DNA of 5,811 bases from Sulfuritalea sp. Its GTDB lineage: Bacteria; Pseudomonadota; Gammaproteobacteria; Burkholderiales; Rhodocyclaceae. The stretch covers positions 1-5,811 of the forward strand of contig JAPLRA010000209.1 in assembly GCA_026399445.1 (NCBI GenBank), in the 5' to 3' direction. The notes below the pieces were generated by a model. The model saw only the letters and a program-made list of their open reading frames with translations. It searched no databases and was not told where the DNA came from. Below, piece after piece: positions 1 through 4,279 of this stretch (its first letter is position 1; each line of letters opens with the position of its first letter). The position numbers were made by a program, and so were the translations under genes.

Positions 1-108
1 AGCTGGTACCCGAATGAAATGTGCTTCCGCGATTTCACCGGGCGGAATCCGCGCGCCAGGAGCGACGCCAAACCGAGACGCGGCTTCGACGACAGAGGGG
101 CGGACTGA
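1..108 (+). CDS. C-terminal end of an unidentified upstream gene (partial)
   Basis: The frame starting at base 1 is open to a TGA at 106-108 and encodes 35 residues, beginning SWYPNEMCFRDFTG and ending in an Arg/Asp-rich tail (PRRGFDDRGAD). Its stop overlaps the ATG at 108 of the replication gene in a TGATG arrangement, the usual sign of translational coupling inside a phage early operon. I do not recognise the family, and too little remains to name it. The call rests on the open frame and the coupling geometry. The stretch could instead be leader sequence. Confidence 0.4.
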   Translation, partial: SWYPNEMCFRDFTGRNPRARSDAKPRRGFDDRGAD

Positions 109-920
109 TGTCAGTCAGGGTCTTCTCTAAGGTGTGGGACAACTTCCCGGGCGGCGGCGCCGATCTCCTGACCATCCTCGCGCTCGCTGACTGGTGCAAC
201 GACCAGGGCGGGAATCTGTTCCCATCGATCAACGCAATCGCGAAGAAAACCCGCGTCTCAAGGTCGCAGGCTCAGCGGAATATTCACCGGCTGATCGAAT
301 CCGGATATGTGTCGGTGATCGGCAACGAGACGGGCGGGCCCCCCGGATCAACCCGGCAATATCAGATCAATCTGAACATGCTAACGGGTCGCGTTGATGC
401 TACCCCTACGGGCCGCACCGATGCGACGGGTACGGGTAGCACTCATGCGACGGGTAGCATGGATGCGACGGGCCGCATGGATGCACAGGAGGGGTCGCAT
501 GGATGCGTCAAGACGGGCCGCATGGATGCGGCCCTAACCGTCAGTGAACCGTCAACAACCGTCAGGGAGATAGCGCAAGCGCTCTCTTGTCCGGTGGAGG
601 CAGTGGTCGCTGCTTATCACCGACAGATGCCTGACAACCCGAAGTGCAAGGTGATCAACACCGCACGCAGGGGAGCAATCAAGGCGCGATGGAATGAGGC
701 AGCAAAGCTCACATTCTCGCCATTCGGGTATTCCACCACCACGGACGGCCTCAGGGCCTGGGAAGCATTCTTCGCGACCTGTGCCGAGTCCTCCTTTCTC
801 ACAGGGAGGGCAACCCCTCAACCAGGAAGACCGCCATTCATTGCCGACATCGATTTCCTGATGGCGCCGTCCTCGTTCGCCAAATGCATCGAGAACAAGT
901 ATCACCGGGAGGCCGCATGA
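108..920 (+). CDS. phage replication initiator (replisome organizer) with N-terminal winged HTH
   Basis: The product is 270 residues from ATG 108, chosen because AGAGGGG (94-100) sits 7 nt upstream; the frame also extends back to an ATG at 21, which has no such signal. Residues 16-75 form a winged helix-turn-helix (LTILALADW, FPSINAIAKKTRVSRSQAQR, IESGYVSV) of the HTH_36 type found in phage replication proteins. Residues 93-141 are a low-complexity linker of TG[RS]xDA units, encoded by DNA repeats that look like origin iterons. Residues 152-267 form a second domain (AYHRQMPDN, NTARRGAIKARW, FLTGR, ADIDFLMAPSSFAKCIENKYH) typical of the C-termini of these initiators. By analogy with lambda O, the N-terminus would bind the repeats and the C-terminus would recruit the host helicase; this role is inferred. 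The gene is coupled at its start (TGATG) and at its end (ATGA at 917). The family call is firm; helicase recruitment is not shown. Confidence 0.85.
   Translation: MSVRVFSKVWDNFPGGGADLLTILALADWCNDQGGNLFPSINAIAKKTRVSRSQAQRNIHRLIESGYVSVIGNETGGPPGSTRQYQINLNMLTGRVDATPTGRTDATGTGSTHATGSMDATGRMDAQEGSHGCVKTGRMDAALTVSEPSTTVREIAQALSCPVEAVVAAYHRQMPDNPKCKVINTARRGAIKARWNEAAKLTFSPFGYSTTTDGLRAWEAFFATCAESSFLTGRATPQPGRPPFIADIDFLMAPSSFAKCIENKYHREAA
384..530 (+). repeat. seven iteron-like 18-bp direct repeats, probable replication origin
   Basis: Seven copies of an 18-bp unit, consensus ACGGGYMGCATGGATGCG, begin at 384, 408, 432, 450, 468, 490 and 513. Start-to-start distances are 24, 24, 18, 18, 22 and 23 bp, about two helical turns, which suits binding on one DNA face. 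The last four copies contain the dyad GCATGGATGC (457-466, 475-484, 497-506, 520-529); the first three are degenerate. Copies 1-5 and 7 are in the same reading frame and encode TG-x-x-DA/HA, but copy 6 is shifted and reads GSHGC. The array lies between the DNA-binding and C-terminal domains of the initiator, as lambda ori lies inside gene O. Use as an origin is inferred. Confidence 0.75.
536..564 (+). repeat. three direct AACCGTCA repeats beside the iterons
   Basis: Exact copies of AACCGTCA lie at 536-543, 547-554 and 557-564, spaced 11 and 10 bp, about one helical turn. They start 6 bp after the last iteron. The frame changes between copies: the first and third read Thr-Val and the middle one reads Glu-Pro-Ser. 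This again suggests the DNA sequence, not the peptide, is conserved. They may be a second protein-binding array of the same origin; the binding protein is unknown. Confidence 0.55.
568..587. repeat. 20-bp imperfect dyad next to the repeat arrays
   Basis: AGATAGCGCAAGCGCTCTCT pairs 568-576 with 579-587, with one mismatch and a 2-base centre; the inner AGCGC/GCGCT is perfect. It lies 4 bp after the AACCGTCA triplet, inside the replication gene. It could be part of the origin or chance in GC-rich coding sequence. Confidence 0.3.
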
Positions 921-1009
921 GAGTGATCACCTGGCGCGATGTCGCCATCCTCCTGACCTCGATCGCGCTCACCTATGGCGCCGTCCTCCCAGCAGTTGCA
1001 GGCGAATGA
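917..1009 (+). CDS. 30-residue hydrophobic peptide of unknown function
   Basis: ATG 917 overlaps the stop of the replication gene (ATGA), with GGGAGG at 907-912 as ribosome binding site. The product starts MRVITWRDVAILL, carries one hydrophobic segment (about residues 9-28) and ends in LPAVAGE, so it looks like a bare signal anchor or single membrane helix. It has no cysteine for a lipobox, so it is not an Rz1-type spanin lipoprotein. It could be a small membrane peptide or the truncated head of a longer exported phage protein cut down by a mutation. The coupling and ribosome binding site support translation; function is unknown. Confidence 0.5.
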   Translation: MRVITWRDVAILLTSIALTYGAVLPAVAGE

Positions 1010-1204
1010 AATCAGGATTGGGGATAGTGAGGAAGCCGCGTTAATACACGCTCTACGCGCATGTGAGTGGTCACTCTCACGCCGTGCGGCTGCTGGCGTG
1101 GCTCCGATTTGCCCATTCATGGCGCTGCCTGCCTTCTGTCGGCGCCTGGAGGTCGGTCGGTTCGCTGGTGGTTGCAGCGCCGGCAAGTCAAAGAGGGTAA
1201 GCAC
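1010..1204. other. gap between replication and packaging genes
   Basis: No convincing gene is seen. TTGGGG (1018-1023) and TTAATA (1041-1046), 17 bp apart, form a weak sigma70-like promoter candidate. An imperfect palindrome with a perfect core GAGTG-GT-CACTC (about 1065-1076) lies just downstream, where an operator could sit. Open frames across this stretch have atypical composition (many Arg, Cys, Trp) and no ribosome binding site. A promoter for the packaging and virion genes here is plausible but unproven. Confidence 0.3.
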
Positions 1205-1864
1205 TTGAAAACCAAAGATGAAAAAAACAGCGATCAAATCGGGGACCCGATTCCGTCGACTTCTGAGGTTGACGATCCGGCGATCGCGGCGCGCCTTGCC
1301 CCTCTGCTGGCCAGGATCAAGGAAGAGCGCCGGCGCCGCTTCGTCCTGGCGTATCTCCGGCACGGCAACGGTGCGCAGGCTGCCCGGGAGGCAGGCTACG
1401 CGGCGCAGCACTCCAGGAGCAGCGCCTACAAGCTGATGCACGACCCCGAAGTGCTGGCAGTAGTGACCGAGGCCCGGGCGGTGATGATCGAGAAAACGGG
1501 GTACGGCATCGAGAGCGCCATGGCTGAGCTCGATGACCTGATGAAGTTTTCCCGACAGACCAAGAATGCAAACGCACTTGCCAAGGCGGTTGAGCTTCGA
1601 ATGAAGATTCATGGCCTCCTGGACGACAAGCAGGGCGGGCAGCAATCTCCGTTCAGCATCGCGATCCACCTTGGCGACGACAAGCCTGTCGGTCCTGATC
1701 CATGGGCTATGCATCTCGCTCCGGTCTTCCCTGTCCTGGCATCGGAGATCGCCGCCGACGTCATCCCGGCCGAGCGCGGCAAGCATGAATCCGAATCACC
1801 CGACGCCGGCTGCTACACCTTCGGCGATGCGTTCCCCGAACTGAAGCGAGAGCGCCGGCAATGA
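1205..1864 (+). CDS. terS: phage terminase small subunit
   Basis: The product is 219 residues. Start TTG 1205 is chosen because AGAGGG (1192-1197) lies 7 nt upstream and the sequence just downstream is a normal hydrophilic N-terminus. The frame is open back to a GTG at 1067, but that extension is Cys/Trp/Arg-rich and unlike coding sequence. Residues 46-92 match the Terminase_2 small subunit pattern: RFVLAYLRHGNGAQAAREAG, then SSAYKLMHDPEVLAVV, an HTH-containing DNA-recognition region. Residues 97-140 are helical and end in LRMKIHGLLD, as is usual in the family. The C-terminal 75 residues are variable. Small terminase subunits bind the packaging site and regulate the large-subunit motor. A large subunit would be expected next but is absent. 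The stop overlaps an ATG at 1861. Confidence 0.85.
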   Translation: MKTKDEKNSDQIGDPIPSTSEVDDPAIAARLAPLLARIKEERRRRFVLAYLRHGNGAQAAREAGYAAQHSRSSAYKLMHDPEVLAVVTEARAVMIEKTGYGIESAMAELDDLMKFSRQTKNANALAKAVELRMKIHGLLDDKQGGQQSPFSIAIHLGDDKPVGPDPWAMHLAPVFPVLASEIAADVIPAERGKHESESPDAGCYTFGDAFPELKRERRQ

Positions 1865-1899
1865 ACCCCATCACAACCAGAAAGGCCCCGAGACCATGA
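1861..1899 (+). other. 12-codon ORF at the expected position of the terminase large subunit
   Basis: ATG 1861 overlaps the terS stop (ATGA) and encodes MNPITTRKAPRP. Its TGA (1897-1899) in turn overlaps the ATG of the next gene (ATGA at 1896). Stop-start overlaps at both ends are what would remain if the large terminase and portal genes had been removed with both junctions kept. It may equally be chance or a short leader. I would not treat it as a functional protein. Confidence 0.25.
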
Positions 1900-2273
1900 G
1901 CATCCTTGACCGCATCACCGGCAACAACAAGCCCAACGCCCTGGAGCAGCTGTTCGAGCAGCGCGCCGCGGCTATCGCAACCGTGCAGACCGACGCCGAC
2001 AAGCTGTGCAGCAGCCTCGATGCGGTTGTCCTGCTGACCAATCAGATCTGGCGCGCGCTGCCCGAGCGGCCCCTGAGCACGCCGCCGACGTTCAGCAAGC
2101 GGCTATTCGGCCGACTCACGCACTACCTCTGGGGCCGGTCGGATGGCCGCCTGGGAAATGCTCACGAGAGCCCATATGTGGCCAGCCAGCGCCCGAGCCT
2201 GGTTGAGGCTGCCGAGGCAGACCACACGCTACTGCGGTCGCTGATCGCCAAGACTTCTGCGATGGTGCCGTGA
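1896..2273 (+). CDS. phage protein of unknown function, 125 residues
   Basis: ATG 1896 opens a 125-residue product; AAAGG at 1881-1885 is a weak, rather distant ribosome binding site. Residues 10-50 look helical and possibly coiled (NALEQLFEQRAAAIATVQTD). A middle stretch is rich in Pro and Arg (ALPERPLSTPPTFSKRLFGR), and the C-terminus is again helical (VEAAEADHTLLRSLIAKTSA). No signal peptide or membrane helix is visible. Its TGA (2271-2273) shares one base with the start of the next gene (TGATG), so it is probably co-translated with the putative scaffold. Its position between packaging and scaffold genes suggests a virion-assembly role, but I recognise no family. Confidence 0.6.
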   Translation: MSILDRITGNNKPNALEQLFEQRAAAIATVQTDADKLCSSLDAVVLLTNQIWRALPERPLSTPPTFSKRLFGRLTHYLWGRSDGRLGNAHESPYVASQRPSLVEAAEADHTLLRSLIAKTSAMVP

Positions 2274-2935
2274 TGGAAACCTCCGACAATTCCGCCGTGT
2301 TCAGTGCCATGGGCGCCGAGCTGGTTGCGCGCGGTATCGTGAGCCAGGCCGAGCTCGATGCTGGCATGGCTGCCGAGGCCACAGAAGCCGCTGCAGGCGA
2401 TTTGCCGCCTTCGGATGGCCCGACACTCACGCCGCCCCCTGACGATGGCACAGCGGCCCCGGAACAAGCCTCAGCACCTAATCCGCTCGATGGGTTCGAC
2501 CTCGATCCGGTGTTCGCGCCCCCGGCTGACCCGAACGCCTACCGGTTCCAGACGCTGGCGCCCCTGCCGATCGAGGACGCGAAGCACGTTAATGCGCTTT
2601 TTCATGCGGCCAAGATCCCGCAGCCGATCGCCGCGCAGATTTACGCCGATGTCGAGCGCCTGGACAAGCAATTCGCCGGCATGGACAAGAGCCCGAAGCT
2701 CGACGCGGAGTGGCAGCTGGCGTCGCAGCAATGCGATCTGCAGCTGCGGCAGGGCTGGGGCGAGCGCTACGAGGAAATGACTGGCCACTTCCGGCGCTTC
2801 GTGGCGGACGTTGCCAAGGCGCAGCCGAAGATCATCCCGCTTCTCACCGATTCACCCGCGAGCAATTCGGCGGTATTGATCCGCCAGCTGGCCGAGCACG
2901 CTGCGCGGATCTACGCATCCCCTCGGAAGCAGTAA
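2273..2935 (+). CDS. probable phage capsid scaffolding protein
   Basis: ATG 2273 overlaps the preceding stop (TGATG) and gives 220 residues; an in-frame GTG lies one codon upstream. Residues 1-40 are acidic and helical (MGAELVARGIVSQAELDAG). Residues 43-90 are a Pro/Ala/Asp-rich, probably disordered linker. Residues 90-218 are helical, with a pattern seen in tailed-phage scaffolds: a buried helix (HVNALFHAAKIPQPIAAQIY), a charged helix around LRQGWGERYEEM, and a terminal segment PASNSAVLIRQLAEHAARIY. The acidic, low-complexity, highly helical character and the location after terS fit a scaffold that shapes the procapsid and leaves before maturation. The major capsid gene that normally follows is missing. 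An alternative is an uncharacterised head-morphogenesis protein. Confidence 0.55.
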   Translation: METSDNSAVFSAMGAELVARGIVSQAELDAGMAAEATEAAAGDLPPSDGPTLTPPPDDGTAAPEQASAPNPLDGFDLDPVFAPPADPNAYRFQTLAPLPIEDAKHVNALFHAAKIPQPIAAQIYADVERLDKQFAGMDKSPKLDAEWQLASQQCDLQLRQGWGERYEEMTGHFRRFVADVAKAQPKIIPLLTDSPASNSAVLIRQLAEHAARIYASPRKQ

Positions 2936-2948
2936 CCCTCACCCACAG

Positions 2949-2956
2949 AAAAGGAG
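2949..2956 (+). promoter_or_regulatory. orphan strong ribosome binding site after the scaffold gene
   Basis: AAAAGGAG begins 13 bases after the scaffold stop and is followed at the ideal distance (6 nt) by GTC instead of a start codon. That frame then reads only GTC AGG GCC ACC AGG AGA TAG. This is where the major capsid gene would begin in a scaffold-capsid gene pair. The signal looks like what remains after that gene was deleted. Confidence 0.45.
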
Positions 2957-2986
2957 CAACACGTCAGGGCCACCAGGAGATAGTCG

Positions 2987-3187
2987 ATCAACCCAGAGGA
3001 CGCGACGTTCCAAGTCACCGAGGCAGTCGGCGCCGCGGTGGTGACCAAGACCATCGAATTGACCGTCGACTTCGGCGCGCTGGCGGCTGCCGGCATGCAG
3101 GCCACGGACATCAAGCGCCAGGTGCAGGACGCGGCGACGCGGATCTGCGAATACATCGAAACCAAGGGCGTCTGGCCCCCGGCGTAA
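2987..3187 (+). CDS. small phage protein with missing or non-canonical start
   Basis: The frame is open from the TAG at 2981-2983 to TAA 3185-3187. Its GC-rich third positions and balanced composition argue for real coding sequence: about 66 residues including EAVGAAVVTKTIELTVDFG, a helix DIKRQVQDAATRICEYIE and a C-terminal KGVWPPA. There is no ATG at the expected place. AGGAG (2975-2979) is followed 7 nt later by ATC (2987), one base from ATG. The only in-frame alternatives are GTG 3038 or 3041, which would cost 17-18 residues and have no ribosome binding site. It is therefore either a start-codon mutant, a rare ATC initiation, or read from GTG. Its stop is embedded in the ribosome binding site of the next gene. 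The family is not recognised. Confidence 0.5.
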   Translation: MNPEDATFQVTEAVGAAVVTKTIELTVDFGALAAAGMQATDIKRQVQDAATRICEYIETKGVWPPA

Positions 3188-3200
3188 GGAGCGCTTGACC

Positions 3201-3539
3201 ATGGGATCGCCACGGCAGCCGGCAATCGAGGTAATCGAGGCACACGGCCTCGCGCCGCGCCTGACAGATCCGCACGCCATCATCGCGCAAGCGAAGCGGA
3301 TCACTGAGGATGACGTCACCGGCGCCACACATGGGCTGCGGCCTGATATTGCGTTTGCCGCCGTGGTGGTTTTCTATGGCGCCGCGAAGGAAGGGTGGCG
3401 CCCCGTTTTCTACGTCTGGCCGGACTTCACTGTCGGCTGGCTCAGTCACGAACCCAGCGACGCGGAACTTGTCGCGGCGTATGCCGAATGGCGGGAAACG
3501 CTCGAATTCCATGTCGCACCACCACAAGGGAGAGCGTAA
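3201..3539 (+). CDS. phage protein of unknown function, 112 residues
   Basis: ATG 3201 is preceded by AAGGAG (3186-3191) at 9 nt, which favours it over an in-frame TTG at 3195 only 3 nt away. The 112-residue product has a hydrophobic core (PDIAFAAVVVFYGAAKEGW) followed by RPVFYVWPDFTVGW and a charged helix SDAELVAAYAEWRETLEF. The alternating hydrophobic and aromatic pattern suggests a compact alpha/beta soluble protein rather than a membrane one. The ribosome binding site begins within the stop of the preceding frame, and the stop lies 2 bases before the next gene's start, so the three genes form one transcriptional unit. Location between head and ejection genes suggests a minor virion or assembly protein; I recognise no family. 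Confidence 0.65.
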   Translation: MGSPRQPAIEVIEAHGLAPRLTDPHAIIAQAKRITEDDVTGATHGLRPDIAFAAVVVFYGAAKEGWRPVFYVWPDFTVGWLSHEPSDAELVAAYAEWRETLEFHVAPPQGRA

Positions 3540-3541
3540 CC

Positions 3542-4279
3542 ATGCGCACCGAATGTATCGAAGCCGTCGTCAAAGCCATTGGCCGGAGCATCACCCAAGC
3601 CGAAGCCAAGCAGATCGAGCAGCGCATCACCGACAGCATGCGCCAGGTCGCGCGATCCGATCCGGCAGCGTGGCGCCAGATGACCCAGCGCGAACGATTG
3701 ACGGCTGCTGCTGAGTTCGCCGGAAAGGATCTGCTGCACGAAGCCACCAATAAGCGCCAGCGTGTGGCACTGACGATTCTTGCGCATTCCAACATCGAGG
3801 GCCGCTATCTCGATCTGACGGCAAGTGGTCGCAAGCCTTTCGATGCGGTGAAGATAATCCTCAAGCAGGGCGATGCCAGCGTGGTGTTGCCGGTTACGCA
3901 GCTCAGCTTCGTGGTCACCGCCCTGCTGGGCGCCGCCGTGCTGCGCGCGGCGCTGACCGCCCGCAAGCTGATCGCCCTGGCGCTGGCCGTGCTCTGCGTG
4001 CTGTGCATGTCATGTGCCGACCAGGGCCGGCAAGGCGGGCGGCTCCTTCAACCAACTGGCTTGAAACCGTCGAGGCCATGCGGATGCGCTTCAATTCTCT
4101 TGGCGGCGATGTCGGCAAGCTGGACTATGGCTATATCCCGCAGCCGCATGATGCGGTGCGCCTCATCAAGGCCGGCGCAGAAAAATGGAGCAGTGACATT
4201 CTTCCGCTGCTCGATCGTTCTCGCTACCTGCACGAGGATGGCTCACTGCTCTCCGATCCTGAATCGGCGGCGATGCTGA
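3542..4279 (+). pseudogene. N-terminal part of podovirus internal virion (ejection) protein, shifted out of frame
   Basis: ATG 3542 has AAGGGAGAG (3526-3534) 7 nt upstream. Residues 1-105 (MRTECIEAVVKAIGRSITQA, AWRQMTQRERLTAAAE, KRQRVALTILAH) resemble the conserved start of large internal virion proteins of short-tailed phages, which are carried in the capsid and ejected with the DNA to help it cross the envelope. From about residue 110 the sequence becomes strongly hydrophobic and unlike that family. After about residue 160 the frame reads a low-quality Arg/Ser/Cys-rich tail ending at 4279, while the true continuation lies in another frame. The resulting 245-residue product would be a truncated chimera. 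The family is identified from remembered patterns, so the name is moderate in confidence; the disruption is better supported. Confidence 0.6.
3860..4012 (+). other. inserted hydrophobic segment resembling the C-terminus of an EamA/DMT transporter
   Basis: In the frame of ATG 3542, codons about 107-157 encode QGDASVVLPVTQLSFVVTA followed by two membrane-helix-like runs (residues 113-134 and 143-156: RKLIALALAVLCVLCM). This helix, short basic loop (LTARK), helix arrangement is the usual end of EamA/drug-metabolite transporters, not of a virion protein. It occupies the place where roughly 100 residues of the ejection protein would be expected, a family length taken from memory. The boundaries are approximate, set where composition changes. 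No stop ends the transporter-like part, and no terminal repeats or transposase are visible, so illegitimate recombination or an assembly chimera is more likely than transposition. Confidence 0.45.

Noticed and set aside
384..530. CRISPR array
   Set aside because: Units are 18 bp with 0-6 bp between them, inside a coding gene; there are no spacers.
1059..1082. Rho-independent terminator after the replication gene
   Set aside because: The palindrome has a short stem with a 2-base loop and no following T run.
1067..1204. N-terminal extension of terS to GTG 1067
   Set aside because: The extension is rich in Cys, Trp and Arg and lacks a ribosome binding site, whereas TTG 1205 has AGAGGG at 7 nt.
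975..1208. 77-codon + strand frame across the gap
   Set aside because: There is no ribosome binding site, it overlaps the 917 peptide gene and the terS start, and its Arg/Cys-rich composition looks non-coding.
902..1786. 294-codon open frame on the minus strand
   Set aside because: It lies antisense to terS and the gap, is Arg/His-rich, has no recognisable domain, and the + strand terS is clearly supported.
2710..3198. 162-codon + strand frame spanning the scaffold end and the small ORF
   Set aside because: Gly/Arg/His-rich shadow of the scaffold and 2987 frames, with no initiation signal.
3842..4083. programmed ribosomal frameshift joining the two parts of the ejection protein
   Set aside because: No slippery heptamer was seen, and the intervening sequence is unlike the family, so a simple frame change would not restore the protein.
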